Shown one piece after another: positions 22,701 to 35,100 of a DNA stretch of 64,000 nt. Position 1 is the stretch's first letter, and every line of letters begins with the position of its first letter. The DNA is taken from the NCBI GenBank assembly GCA_037176725.1, contig JAZBRS010000020.1, positions 91,768,001 through 91,832,000 of the forward strand, in the 5' to 3' direction. The notes below the pieces were generated by a model. The model was not told the DNA's origin, searched no databases, and saw only the letters and a program-made list of their open reading frames with translations. This stretch comes from Posidonia oceanica (lineage: Eukaryota > Streptophyta > Magnoliopsida > Alismatales > Posidoniaceae). The position numbers and the translations under genes were made by a program.

Positions 22701-25700
22701 CTCAAGCCTGCGCACGCCTCCAGAGCACGCCGCCCGCCGCTCAACGCCTCACCAGCAGCCCTCCTCCTCTGTCTCCGGTCATTGATAGCTCTATGCTACA
22801 GTGTCCTCCTTTGCCTGCAAATCACTGTGCCTTTATTTCTCCTTAGCATGCATTTTTTGCCAAATATTGCATTTTTGCCCTGCTGTTTTGTTTTCTTACA
22901 TTCTGGTCCTGCCTTTGTTTAACAATCATTTAAATCCACATTTAAATCATATGAAATTGCATGAAAAATCTAAAAAACTAATTAATTACATGTTAGTCCT
23001 TCTGCTATGTTTTCCTTCGGTGATTATTTTAGTTCAAGCCCTCTAGTTTTCCATTATTGCATGTCAGTCCTTCAATCAATAATCTGTTTTAATGTTTGTA
23101 TTTTACCTTAGTAAAGTGCATTATTAAACCCTGCTGTTTTCCCCATTTGCACTTTAGTCCTCTGTTCTGTTAACTCATGCATTTATTTTCCAATTTTTCT
23201 TACTATATTGCATCATTTCCCCCATACTTTCTGATTTTTGCATATAGGTCCTTCATTAATGCACAGTATACATTTAAATGTATATTTTGCTTATAAAATT
23301 GCATTTTAGACCCTGCTTGTTTTAAAAATTGCACATAGGTCCTCTGCATGCTTATAAAAGTCATTTAAATGCATATTTTGCTTGTAAAATTGCATTTTAG
23401 ACCCTGCATATTGAGAAATTGCATATAAGACCTCTGTTTGCATTCCCAGACCATTAAGACCACTGTTTTGCTTACAAAATTGCATTTTAGACCCTATATA
23501 TTTCAAAATTGCATGTTAATCCCCCATACGATTTCAAAACTTGTCCTAATGCATGTTTACTCTGTAAAATTGCATTTTGAACCCTGCATTTTGCAAAATT
23601 GCACTCAGATCCTCTAGTTTTCAAAAAACCTTGCATAAAAGCCCCTAACTTTTCAAAATCTTTGCACTTAGACCCCTTTTCTTGCATTTTTGCACACATC
23701 TGCCCTAATTAACCTTGCATTTAGTCCATGCATCCCTGCATTAGCACCCTTGCACACATTTGCACTCTTTTGCACGCATTTAGGGTTAATTTGCACATAA
23801 ACCCCTGCACTCTTCCTATTTGCACATAGGTCCTCCCCCTTTGCATTTTTGCATACATTGCACCCCTCTTTTACTGCACTCAGTCTCCTAGGACACTTTT
23901 GAGCACACTTAGCTCCCATTTACATGGGAGGACCCGTTTTGCACACCCCTAGGACCCCTTTTTACACTTAGATCCTTTTTTTCTCCCCTGTTCTGGCCCC
24001 TCTGCCTTGAAGCTAGGATATCTTCCGATCCGACCGTCAGATCTTCACAACCAAGTTACCTGGACGACCCTGGTGGAGCGCTCTTCAGCATGTACCAAGT
24101 ACTTCTCAGATCAGGCCTCAGATTTCCAAGGTAAGCCCTTCTGAACCCTTGCACAGTATTCATTTGCACACCATTTGCATTTCATGCATTGTTTTCGCAT
24201 CTCGTTTTCTGTGCATGTAGATTAGGGCCTCTCCCTTTGTCTAGCAACTCTGTCTCCCCTTTTCGCGTACTCACAAGTGTTTTAGGTTGATTTTTCCCTC
24301 GGATTCGCCACTGATTGCGATCTTCTTCCCCCTTTTCCACGATCCGATTGCACCGTGAGCTTTGGGCAGCGTGCGAGACATATCATCGGACGGTTTAGTG
24401 GGAAGCGGTCACAGAATAGTGGCGATCCCTCCACTTGCTTCCTCTCCCCTTTGCAGGTCTTCACACCTGTATTGTGTGGTTCTTCCGGTGTCTTGTTCTT
24501 ACACTCGCACCGCTTATCTCTCCTTTGCATCTGGGCTGGCAGCCCCAACTGCTCGGTTGACGCCCGTCATGTCGTCTTATCTCCCCCTTTGCTTGTTATA
24601 CCCCTGCATTGCGTGGCCCTTTTTTCGAGGTTTTGCTTCTACTTTTGCATCGCTTGTTTTCTCGCCCGGATTTGTTTTCGTCTTTGCTTGTCGTACCCCT
24701 GCATTGCGTGGCTTTTCCGTTGTTTTGCTTTTACGTTTGCATCGCTTGTTTTCTCGCCCAGATTTGCTTTCGTCTTTGCTTGTCGTACCCCTGCATTGCG
24801 TGGCTTTTCCAATGTTTTGCTTTTACGTTTGCATTGCTTGTTTTCTCGCCCAGATTTGCTTTTGTCTTTGCTTGTCGTACCCCTGCATTGCGTGGCTTTT
24901 CCGATGTTTTGCTTTTACTTTTGCATCGCTTGTTTTCTCGCCCGAATTTGCTTTCGTCTTTGCTTGTCACACCCCTGCATTGCATGGCTTTTCCGATGTT
25001 TTGCTTTTACTTTTGCATCGCTTGTTTTTTGCTCGGATTTGCTTTCGTCTTTGCTTGTCATACCCCTGCATTGCGTGGCTTTTTCGATGTTTGTTCCCCT
25101 TGCTTCCTGCACCGTTTTGCGCGCCTGCCTTGTTTTTGGCACCGCTTTGCGCGCCTGCTTTGTTTCTTGCGCCGTTTTGCGTGCACGCTCTGTTTTGGCA
25201 CCATTTCGCGTGCCCGCTTTGTTTCTCGCACTGTTTTGCGTGCTTGCTCTGTTTTGGCACCGTTTCGCGTGCCCACTTTGTTTTCTCACACCGTTTTGTG
25301 TGCTTGCTCTATTTTGGCACCATTTTGCGTGCCCGCTTTGTTTCTCGCACCGTTTTACGTGCTTGCTCTGTTTTGGCACCGTTCTGTGTGCCCGCTTTGT
25401 TTTCTCGCACCGTTTTGCGTGCTTGCTCTGTTTTGGCACCGTTTTGCATGTCCGCTTTGTTTTCTCGCACTGTTATGCGTGCTACTCCGCCTTTCACACC
25501 GTTTTGCGCGTCGATCTTATTTTCTTGCATCATTTTGCGTGTCACTTCCGTTTCTCGCATCGTTTTGCATATTTTACACCGTTTTCTCTTGCATGTCGTT
25601 CTACATTGCATGGTTTTACCGCTATTTTGTTTTATCGCCTGCATTTACATATAGGGCAGTGATGCTTACTGCATGGAGTTCTCACGGACCAGGGTTTTGC

Positions 25701-26206
25701 CCGGTTCGGAACACAGACAGTGCTGCTGAGCACTTAGAATGCACGTTTAATTCCTTGCATCGCATTCCAGCACTTAGAGCACACCTTTGAGCATCCAATT
25801 AGGCATTCATGGCATCTAGGCATTCAAAGCATGCATTTCCCTTCAAAAGCAAACGTAAGCCTAGAAAGACCGCTTCTCAGGTGTGTCGGGGGTGCCTAAC
25901 ACCTTCCCCGCGCATAACAGGAGTCCTTACCCTTTCTTTGGCCTGCAATGACCCTTTTGTCCTCATCATTGGTACGAGACATCCTCTTTGCATAGCACTT
26001 GCATTGAACTGCATCTTCTTGTGTGGTTTTGCATGTTCTTCATGCATCTCCCCGGTTTTCCTCGTCTCCTGATTGAATAGACTAGGTGGCGACTCCCTTT
26101 TCTTTTCCTTTATCTTTCCCTCCTCCGCGTCGCTCCATCCGTGAATACCTCTCTCTCCTTCGGGCCCTCTCTGGTCTGAATCCTCGAAGAGAAGGGCACA
26201 TTCACA
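19792..26206 (+). repeat. 3' LTR of B (6.4 kb)
   Basis: Starts TGTAGACACCCC and ends TTCACA before GACAT. It follows the 5' LTR zone by zone: A-rich 20510-21120, C-rich 21360-22790, TTGCAT zone 22820-23920, candidate intron 24131-24220, arrays 24599-25600, module 25640-25700, hairpin 25888-25909, PBS-like word 26087-26095. It is 214 bp longer than the 5' LTR, mainly because of two additional 92-bp units. Confidence 0.93.
24599..25100. repeat. 92-bp tandem repeat in B 3' LTR, about 5.5 copies
   Basis: Unit starts at 24599, 24694, 24786, 24878, about 24970 and 25061. Two units more than in the 5' LTR. Confidence 0.9.
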
Positions 26207-26211
26207 GACAT
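26207..26211. repeat. Right target-site duplication of B (GACAT)
   Basis: Partner of GATAT at 6223-6227. Confidence 0.75.
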
Positions 26212-26480
26212 GCTATGAAGCTGCTGTGGGGGAGCATGAACAAAATTCCCATGGATCTGACAGTTGTGGCATCTGTGCACGAACTGGCAGCAATCTGCCT
26301 CCATGGTTTACCAGAAATAGCCCTGAAGCATGATCTTCTTGGCAAATAACACATCGTTCATGTGAGGGCCGCAGGTCCTTGCATGGACATGGTGCATCAG
26401 TGTGTCGACCTCTCTCTTGCCTACGCAGCGTAGGAGCATTTGGTTGTAGGATCTTCTGTTTAGATGCCCTGCTCCTATCA
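26212..26480 (-). pseudogene. Integrase zinc-binding N-terminus of H
   Basis: On the minus strand the segment has the HHCC arrangement of retroelement integrases: a MHHVHARTCGPHMNDV stretch with two His, GYFW-stop-TMEADC, then CHNCQIHG with two Cys, and APPQQLHSM leading into the core at 6227. The TAA after GYFW and frame changes (three frames are needed) show decay. It follows the archaeal-type RNase H with the usual linker (ESGSLPPGAS at about 26530). B is inserted right after its last codons. Confidence 0.82.
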
Positions 26481-26891
26481 CGTACTTTAGCGCCAGACGC
26501 GCGAGGGTCTTTCAATCTGCTGCTGAGGCGCCAGGTGGGAGGCTGCCAGACTCCAGGAAGACTTTGATATCGTGATACCATGGTAGTTCCTCTACTGGAT
26601 CCGCTTCTTCGATGCTCATGCAGTGTGCAGGCTGTTCTACACAAGTGACTGATACGTCCACTGCACGATCCTCGGGTATAGGGAGCCAAGATGCTAAAGT
26701 GGCAGAGCGTTTGCATAGGCGTTCCGGGCTCTATTCAAGAAAGTGAAGCGGATTTCTTCAAAATGTTCAATGAGCTTCAGCAGATATTCATGGTAAGGCA
26801 CCAACTTGGGATCCTTGGTCTTCCAATCACCATTGACCTAAGAGATGACCAGCATTGCATCCCCATGTACATGCAGCTTTCGCACATAATG
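26481..26891 (-). pseudogene. Linker between archaeal-type RNase H and integrase of H
   Basis: Contains ATLASWLPIPEDRAV and PWYHDIKVFLE on the minus strand, the usual connecting segment after the second RNase H in Tat-type pol. Frames are interrupted. Confidence 0.65.
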
Positions 26892-27104
26892 CTAGAGTGC
26901 AACTTGTAGTCCCAGAATGCAGGCTTCGTACTCCGCCTCATTATTGGTGCAGGGGAAGGTCATCTTCCTTGCAAACGGGATTAGCTCTCCCTGTGGCGTT
27001 GCCAGAACAGTGCCAATGCCTCTACCTTTCCTGTTGACTGCGCCATCGAAATACAGGTGCCACTGTAGTTTGTCTTTAGGATCCTTCTGCTCGGAATCCT
27101 CCAT
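26892..27104 (-). pseudogene. Archaeal-type RNase H (second RNase H) of H
   Basis: A 70-aa frame with WHLYFDGAVNRKGRG (catalytic Asp in YFDG), GTVLATPQGELIPFA and TNNEAEYEACILGL (catalytic Glu). This is the pattern of the additional RNase H found between RNase H and integrase in the Tat lineage and in plant host RNase H-like proteins. The following part of the domain is frame-broken. Its presence is the best single argument for lineage assignment. Confidence 0.88.
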
Positions 27105-27233
27105 GGTGAATAAGATGTCCTCGTCAGGGAATTACGTCTGCAAAGGCTGGTATTCAGGCAGTGGGAAATCAACCAGATGATCTGCCATAGCTTGCCCCTT
27201 CATGGCTTTCTGTGTGACGAAGGTGATGTCGTA

Positions 27234-27578
27234 TTAAGACAGTAACACCTGCCACTTGACGCATCTGCCCACCATGGCCTGCTTCTGGAAGAGGAACTTA
27301 ATGGAGTCATGCCGACATAGGACCCAAACTGGGTACGCCATCATGTAGTGCCTTAGCTTCTGTGCGGCCCAGACGAGAGATAGGCAGGCTTTCTCTATAG
27401 TGCTATACCTGGCTTCGCAATCATTAAACTTCTTGCTCAGGTAATAGATGGCATGCTCCTTTCTACCCGATTCATCATGTTGGCCCAAGACTGCGCCCAT
27501 GGAATGCTGCATGGTAGAAAGATAGAGAAGAAGAGGTCTCCCTAGTATGGGAGGAACCAAAATAGGAGGCTTGATCAA
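27234..27578 (-). pseudogene. RNase H of H
   Basis: A 114-aa frame with EHAIYYLSKKFNDCEARYST, IEKACLSLVWAAQKLRHYM and DSIKFLFQKQ, the Ty3/gypsy RNase H signature. The first catalytic Asp of the LYL segment is not evident (LYLSTMQHSMGAV), so the enzyme is probably degenerate. It follows RT directly, with a short broken stretch between 27579 and 27643. Confidence 0.85.
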
Positions 27579-27643
27579 GAGCTACTTGATTTTGTCAAAT
27601 GCAGCCTGGCACTCCTTGCTCTAGTTGATCTGTGCATTTTTCC

Positions 27644-28972
27644 TCAGGAGCTTGAATATCGGTTCGCAGATGGGAGTGAGCTATGTAATGAATCGACTGA
27701 TGTATTGCAACTGCCCCAACAATCCCTAGATCTCCTTTTCGGTCCTGGAAGTGGCATCTCCACTATGGCTCTCGCCTTGCTCGGGTCCACCTCAATTCCC
27801 CTTTGGTTGACAATGTATCCCAGGAGCTTCCCATATGATATGCCAAATACGCATTTGTTGGGGTTGAGGCGGAGCTTGTACTTTCTCAGGTGATCAAAGA
27901 GCTTCTTCAAGCAGGTGAGGTGATCCTCGAGCTCTTTGGACTTGGCGATCATGTCATCCACGTAGACCTCGACTTCTTGGTGCATGAGGTCATGGAACAG
28001 CACTGTCATGGCCCTCTGATAAGTCGCCCCAGCATTTTTAAGCCCAAACGGCATAACCTGATAGCAGAAGACTCCCCAGGGAGTGATGAAGGATGTCTTT
28101 TCCTTGTCTTCTTCTGTCATTCTGATCTGGTTTTAGCCGAAGAAGCTGTCCATGAAGGAGAGCATTTTGTGCCCTGGAGTGTTGTCGACTAGGACGTCAA
28201 TGTGTGGCAGTGGGAAATCATCCTTGGGACTCGCCTTATTCAAATCCCTGTAGTCTATGCACATGCAGACCCGGTCGTCTTTCTTTGGCATCGGCACAAC
28301 ATTTGCAAGCCATTCTGGATAGAGGATGACCTTAAGGAAGCTGACATTGTGCTGCTTCATGATTTCTTCTTTGATCTTGAGCAGCCACTGTGGTCGCCAT
28401 CTCCTAAGCTTCTGCTTCACTGGCTTTACGTCTGGCTTTAGCAGCAACATATGTACCACTATCTCGACATCTAGGCCAACCATGTCGTCATAACTCCAAG
28501 CGAAAACGTTTGCATATTCCGTGAGGAATGCAATGAATTCTCCTCTGGCTTGGGTTGACAGTTTGGCACTGATGCAGACCTCTTCAAGATCTTCAGTTGT
28601 GCCAATGTTGATAACCTCCATCTCTTCTTCGATGTGGAGGTTTGGGCCTTCTGGGTCATCGTTGTAGGGCTGGAACTCAGGCAGTGGTTCATCATTCTCA
28701 TCTATGCCTGTATCGTCCTCCTCTCCATATGCAATAAGTTCTGAGAGGATCTCCTTCTCAAAGGTGGGACTGTAACATGAAAGGAGTATATATGTTCTGC
28801 CTCCTAGCCCTGATGGCGCGTCAAGATGGTTACGCTGCTGCTGTCTCCTCTTCCGCTTTTCCTGATGTGCTTGTGGGGGGGTATGTCGGACTGGAAGTTG
28901 TCCTCTGGGCGACTGATCTGTGTACTGTCGCCTACAACACTGCCTGAACGAGGCATGTGCTGTATGAACCAT
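27644..28972 (-). pseudogene. Reverse transcriptase of H, one central stop
   Basis: Two in-frame pieces (28972-28133 and 28120-27644) separated by a single TAA at 28135-28133. The first has DVKPVKQKLRRWRP, PEWLANVVPMPKK and MCIDYRDLNKASPKDDFPLP (about residue 236 on). The second has PFGLKNAGATYQRAM and the catalytic YVDDMIAKS (residues 53-56), then LRLNPNKCVFG and GKLLGYIV. This is a full-length Ty3/gypsy RT core. It copies the element's RNA into DNA in the family. The upstream 150 residues are an acidic linker. Confidence 0.92.
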
Positions 28973-30039
28973 ATAGACCCGCCTCCCAACTGCGGAGTGA
29001 TCAACTCATCTGGTCTAGTGGGTGTTGCCACTGACTCTTCTTCTAAGACCATTATAGAAGGATGGTGTTTCTACAGGGAGGGATCCGTGACTACGGCTTT
29101 CCCTTTCTTCACCGCCTACTGTTCCGCGGCATCCTTCACCCATGCTGTGAGTTGCTCTTGGAATAACAGTTCCAAGTCTCCGAGCATGCTGTCTACCATG
29201 GCCTCTGCAGCCACTCCTTCCTCATCATCTGAGGGTGAGTCGACATAGTAGGCATTGATGGCCTCTTCAAACTCTTGCTCGGCAGTTCCCTCGCCTACGT
29301 GATTGCCTCTAGCTGTTAGCTGTACCGCTGCCTGGAGCGTCTGTTCTGCTGCCGACTATGCTGGCTGGCTGACTGACTGATCTTCTGGTGCGACTAACCA
29401 TTGTGCTGTGGCGATCAGGGATGCAAATAGGCTGGCCAGTGGTGCAACTGGCGGGTATGCTGACAGAGCTATTGCTGTGGCTGGAAGGGAGGTAGAAGCG
29501 CTCCTCTGGAGGGCTAATGACTGGATGGTTGTGCTGGGTGACGAGACGCCTGCATCTGCTGGTGATGGTGGTGGCATGGCCGAAGATGCCTTGGGGGCCC
29601 ACCACAAGGCTCGATTTACTGAGGCAGCTTGTTGTATGGCTGATGGAGCCACTTGCATTGTTGGTGATGCGGCTGCTGAAGTGGGCTGAGTTGCGAAGCT
29701 GGCTGAACTGACTGATTGAACTGCCAGAAAGGGTGACAGCTATGCTGATGCGACTGCGGCCGCGGGTGGACTTGTGAACGGTGCCTGAGGATGTGCTCCT
29801 GACTCCGGAGCAGCTGCTGTGGCTATCAATGGTGCTGGTGAAACTGCAGAAAGGGGAGAAACTGTCTACTTTGACACAGAGCTTGCTGATTCTGCCACTA
29901 TATTAGTAGAAGGGAGGGCCAGGCAAACTGACTGGGATGCTGTTGGGCTGAACTGGACCTCTCTACCGGTCCGAACTGCTTCAACTGTGCCAAACTGCTC
30001 CTCATCTGAGTAGTAGTCCCCAATGCAAACCCACTCCCC
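28973..30039 (-). pseudogene. Low-complexity linker between protease and RT of H
   Basis: About 1.07 kb, Ala/Pro/Ser/Gln-rich in the minus frames (29605-29309 and 29658-29356) with no recognisable domain and many stops. In Ogre-type elements this is where the intron or a variable linker lies; no definite splice sites were identified here. Confidence 0.55.
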
Positions 30040-30999
30040 TCACGGCAGTGGGGGACTCTGGCACAATGCTTGTTGAGCTGCAGCTTGGCTTATGTTCGGG
30101 TCAAGGACACCTACACTAGTAAAGTTAGTGAGGTCTTGAGGGATCACGATCTTCCGATTCCTCGAGTGTAGGCGCTCATCATCACAAGGCTGCCAATCAT
30201 ACCGCAAACCTTCAAAGTCTCTTCGTTCCTCAGCTGTGATCGACTCAGCGATCCCTTGGCCGTACCACCCGAGTGGAGTTCCCTTCACGTAGCCCCACCT
30301 ATGACAGAGGTTCTTGACCATCCGAAAAGGGTTGCTGTGAATGGCTAGGCAGCTGACATGCTTAAGATCAGGGATATAGTTAATCGGTTCAAACTGATTA
30401 ACGCGGTACAAGGTATCAGTAGGCTTGGGATCAAACTGGACAGTCCGCTGGGATACAGACGAGACTGCCTCAACTTGCTCCTTATTGAAGTTCTCTGCCA
30501 TGACAATGACGACGTCGTCGGTCCAACGGAACTTGATCATGCGGTGGAGGGTCGAGGGGATGACTTGATGCTTGTGCAGCCAAGGGTGCCAAAGCAGGAG
30601 GTTAAAAGTGGGCTCCAAGTCGACGATGTAGAATTCCACATCGAATACGACTGGGCCAATAGTAAGGGGAATAGTCAGAATCTCCAAAGAGTCATGGTGT
30701 GTATTGTCAAAAGCCATCATTCCCTTTATAGCTGGCATGATATCCTTGGCCTTGAATCTGAGCTTCATTGCTGTACGCAATGGGTAGACGTTAAGGCCTA
30801 CACCATTATCAACCAGCGTTAGGGGAATGCGGAAGTTCTTGAACCGCATCGTGACGAATAGGGGTTGGTTGTGACTAATTCTCGCTAGAGGCAGCTCATC
30901 ACTTGAAAAAGAGTTGACCTGGTGCTCCGCGATCATACCCACCATGCTTTCTAAGGTTGCAAGCTCAATGATTGGGGACACATGTGCGGCCTGGAACAC
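30040..30999 (-). pseudogene. Aspartic protease and G-patch of H
   Basis: A 319-aa open frame. The active-site loop is TLVDNGVGLNVYP (Asp64), with Gly retained but the usual Ser/Thr after Asp changed in context. LTIGPVVFDVEFYIVDLEPTF and LLLWHPWLHKHQVIPST form the flap and C-terminal strands. Residues 226-255 (MVKNLCHRWGYVKGTPLGWYGQGI region) match a G-patch, an RNA-binding motif that some retroelements carry next to protease. The family cleaves the gag-pol polyprotein. The frame is open, unlike its neighbours, but upstream and downstream frames are broken. Confidence 0.8.
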
Positions 31000-31463
31000 G
31001 CGGAGGAAGGCCTCACAGTGCTCAACAGATGTATGGATAAGGTCCTAGTGGAGATGTCAGCCTTGACTTTTTTCAACTGGACCGTAATATCAGCTGAAGG
31101 CAGGTTTTTTTTGGTGGTGGAGGGAGTGGTTTTGGTGGAGGGTTCTGCTGTGGTGGGACAAGCGGGTTGGCTTGCTGGTGGGGGTTGGCTTGCTGGTGGA
31201 GTGGGCTCTGGACGGCTAGGCCTAGCCACCGGTACTGCAAGCTTGTAAACCCTCCCCGACTACGTGACTTCCAAGCACATCTCTGTGGTGTAGTCATATG
31301 GTACACGATGGGTATCCCTGGTCAGGTTGACGACCAAGGGAGCATGAGCTGCGAACTCAAGAGGGGCTGCCGGGGTGTTTGCTGGATGGTGGAGGGATTG
31401 GGGATGCTGCTGGAAAGGCCATGAGGTTTCTGGTTGGGGCCTAGCTAGAAGACAGACTGGGGG
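31000..31463 (-). pseudogene. Gag-protease junction of H, decayed
   Basis: Pro/Gln/Ala-rich minus frames (PPPASQPACPTTAEPS and similar) and a degenerate stretch. It joins the knuckle ORF to the protease; no separate domain is seen. Confidence 0.5.
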
Positions 31464-32003
31464 TTAAGCTTTGGGTTGCATGGTGGGCTGCGCAGTAGAG
31501 CGCTCCAACTTGACATCCAGACGGATCATATGGATTCCCGACTCGGAGTTGGCAATTGCCGCAAGATAGAGAGAAGAGGGAAAAGGCTCAGAAACGTCTT
31601 GGATGAGATCAGAGGGGTCCACCACGGATGTAGCAGACCCAGAAGGGCAGATGGAATGCACTCCTAGGGTCCCCGTGCCTCCCGGGCTAGAATGCTCTGG
31701 CAAGGGCTGGTGGACACTGATAGGATTAGGGTGTGCTAATCCTGATGTAGATGTGGATGTTGGTGGAGGTGTGGATGTAAATGCTACTTCCTGTGTGTTG
31801 TTAGTGATGACCTTTTGGTCGATCAAGTCCTGGACAATGCCCCGCAGCGTGAAACAGTTATCCATTGGGTGCCCCGCAACTCGATGGAAGTTGCAGAATA
31901 GATTCGCATGGTACCACCCTGGGAGTGGGTTTGGTGGTGGGCGAATCTCGGGGAGCCTGAGGAGCGACGCAACCTTAGGGAAGACAACACTCAGCGGCAC
32001 CAC
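31464..32003 (-). pseudogene. C-terminal gag of H with one zinc knuckle
   Basis: A 179-aa frame. VVFPKVASLLRLPEIRPPPN is followed by the knuckle CNFHRVAGHPMDNC and FTLRGIVQDLID. The rest is Thr/Ser/Pro-rich. The module is the single-copy counterpart of the repeated one in B. It is separated from the gag core by solo LTR S1. Confidence 0.85.
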
Positions 32004-32146
32004 TAATGGAGTGAAGCGAGGCTAATTTAGGTGGGGCTGTCTCTGCCCATGCTGTTGTCCTTGTCAGACCAGTGCAGCAGGGTAGACCGGTCGGGCGGTG
32101 GTTGTGATTTATGGAGTGGGACGTACCGTAGGTGCTAGTGCGTACG

Positions 32147-32151
32147 GTATC
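32147..32151. repeat. Left target-site duplication of S1 (GTATC)
   Basis: Perfect match to 38098-38102. Confidence 0.92.
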
Positions 32152-35100
32152 TGTTGACACCCTATCTTGGCAGGCTTGGACCACTTGGAGCCCTCCTAGT
32201 GATTGCTGGACTCAAACCCAAACCAAAACCAAACCCTAACCCTCTTCTTTACCCTTCAAAACCAGCCAAACTTGACCTAAGCCTTTACCCCTCTTCCCAA
32301 ACTCAAAACCTAACCAAAATCCATAGGAAAACCCACCAACACCCACTTAGCAAGCCTACCCAAGAACCTAGAAATTTCCAAACCTAGACCATTCCCAAAA
32401 ATCCTAGAAAACCTAGGTAAAACTCCCCTTTTTCTACACCTTAAAATCCCTCCAAAACCTTCTTAGAATCAAACCAAAACTTCAGAACCAATACCTCAAA
32501 TCCTAGACTACCCACTCACCAATTTTCATCCCATTCCAAGACCTTTAAGACCTCCATTCACCCAAATTATCATTTTCTCTCTCCGGGATTATCATTTTCT
32601 CTCTCCTCTCTCTCTCCTGGTTATCATCTCTCTTTTCATCCCCTTCTTACCCTTTTTCTGGTCTGGCTATGGGCCCCCTCTGTGCTTCTGTCCTTCCTCT
32701 ATCTTATCCCTTTTTTTACTTTATTTTTAGCATTTTTTCTGAATTTTAGAAATCATTTTCCCCCAACCTATCTCTTTTCCTTTTATCTCCCTCTTTTTTC
32801 CATTCCTTTCCTCCTTCCTTTTTCCTTTTCTCTCTTTTGCAAAAATCCATAAAAACCCCTAAAAATCTGTAAAACCCCAAAACATAAAAGAAACAAATCA
32901 GAACCCTAAAAAAAACAATTAAAAAACATTAAACAAGCAATTAAAAACCTAAACTTAACTAAATCAAGCTAAAAGGAAAACCAAGCATGTGAGCTAAAAA
33001 AATGCAAAACAAATCAAAAGAAAACACTGAAAAATCAAGGAAAAAACTAAAATGAAATCAAAACCCACCCAAAAGTAAAAACCTCATCAGAAGAATTAAA
33101 AAACAAACATTAAAAAGAAGAATCAAAAAACAAACATTAAAACAAGTAATTAAAGAAGCAAAAGACTTAACCTAACAAACCTAAGAAAAAAACAAATTAA
33201 AAAACTTAGTTAAAAGGAAAAGAAAAACACATTTAAAAGACTTAAAAACACTCCATCAAAAAAGAGAAACCTAATTAAAAAAAAAATCAAGAAAAATTAA
33301 CAAATAAAAATCAAAACATAATTTGAAAGACTTAAGAAAAGAAAACCCTAGAAGACTAAGACTTAAAACCTAAAACCAATCCTGATTAATACGAAAATAA
33401 ATCCTAAAAAATCCTAATCAATGTCCTAAGTATCTAACAAGGGAAACACAATTTTTAAAACAATTTAAAAAGGATTTAACAAACATTTAATCAAGTGAAA
33501 ACTAATTAAAAGCAAAACCAAAGCCCTAAAACCCTAATCAAGCCCAAAACACATTAATCAACCCAAAATGGTCATTAAAAAAATCTAATTAAAATCCTAA
33601 TTCGCAACACAGCCTTCCTAGTATTTTTACTTATTTTTAGTTCCTTTCTACTATTTTTATTTCCCCATTCTACCCTCTCTTCTTTCTTACTTCTCTTTTT
33701 TTTTCTTTCTTTCCTTTCCTTACTGGGCCCAATCCAGCCCATTTTTCTTTTTTTTTCTTCTTTCTTTTATTTCTTTTCTTTTTTCCTTCGGCCCACAGTC
33801 CGGCCTCCTTCTTCCTTCTTCTTCCTCAACCTTCTGCATTCTTTTTTTTTTCTTCTCTCCACCGTTTTCTCCCGCGAGCGGCCTGCAACAGAGTTCCTTC
33901 CATTGTTTAAATTCGAAGCTTCCATCTTTTCAACCTACAGCAGCTCGCCGCCTCTCTTCTATCTCAGCACCAATTCCGGGAGGCATTCAATGCCCGTCGT
34001 CTCGCCGACACCCATCTCCTCAGCTGCAGTGCGTCGCCGTTGAATTCAAAATCCCAACGCGCGCACCGACAGCTTTCCTCCTGATATAAGCCTCCAGTCA
34101 TCCCTTCCTTCGGGCGGCCTTTTTGATCATCCAGAGAGTGAGAGAAGTAGAGCCCATCAGTTAGCAATCAGCAACCTGAGAGAAAAACTAGAATTTCAGT
34201 AGCTTTCTCCACCTGAACGACCTCCTCTTTCTTCCTCTGTATCCTCCAATTCCCAGGGAGAAGAGCCCGAGAAAGAGAGCCTGAGAGTGTGCTTTGGCAT
34301 CTCGGAGAGAGATCGCAATTCCAGGGCCTTTCCCCATCAGAACCTTCTCCAATTCCTTCCTCCATCTTCAGCAGATCCTTCTCCTCTTTTGCCAGTAACC
34401 CAAACCCCGTCCAAGCCCCAATTTCTCTCCCATTTGATCCCCCAAGCTCACCCAGTAACCCTGCATCCTTCCTTCACCACTTCACGGCCATTCCACCCCT
34501 GAAACCATCCCAAATCACCCTCAGATCACTTGAAACTCCAACTGTAAACCCAACACAACCCACTCCAGAATTCCCTTCACTCCAGTCCACTAATTCCTCC
34601 CAAACTCCACCTAAAGATTCACCAGACCATTACCTTCCAGAAACACCTGACCTCCAGCCCAGCCACCCACCACCGGCCGAGAACAACACCACAAACACTT
34701 GCCTTCTCCACTGACCAGAAAATCAACCGAGCTCCGAACCTTCTCCACACTCTCCGGAAATCCGATCCAGCAATCCAGAACCGCTCCCCGGACCTCCAGC
34801 AACCTCCCGGAGGGTCCCATCCAACCAGACGAGCAGCAGACACTCCCCCCGACCCCCGGCTGTTTTTCTGAACCCACAGAGTGCCGGATTTCTCTCCGAG
34901 CTCTGAAGCTTCCATCCAACCATCTGGGAAGCTCCGGAGGACCTTTCTGAGGTGACTCTAGCCCTCGCGAGCAGTGGACAGCGCCCGCAGCGACCGGACG
35001 GACCCTACCGGCGACCCCTGAAGCCACCGACGTCGGGAGGGATTCTCAGACGCGGACCCAGGTAGAATTTTCTTCATTTAGCTCCCTTTTCTTCCCCTGC

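Larger units (their letters stand above)
6228..26206 (+). mobile_element. Element B: 20-kb non-autonomous Tat/Ogre-like LTR retrotransposon
   Basis: Two LTRs of 6201 bp (6228-12428) and 6415 bp (19792-26206) flank a 7.36-kb interior with PBS, leader, a gag remnant with three zinc knuckles, a hairpin array and a polypurine tract. No protease, RT, RNase H or integrase motif was found in the interior in any frame. Size and organisation resemble LARD-type or gag-only elements that depend on a relative's enzymes. It sits in the integrase gene of element H in the opposite direction. A hand count over 7801-8160 against 21361-21720 gives 14 differences in 360 sites, 13 of them transitions. Confidence 0.93.

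Noticed and set aside
28804..29711. Plus-strand frames over the H protease-RT linker
   Set aside because: Antisense shadows of an Ala/Pro-rich minus-strand linker with no conserved motif.
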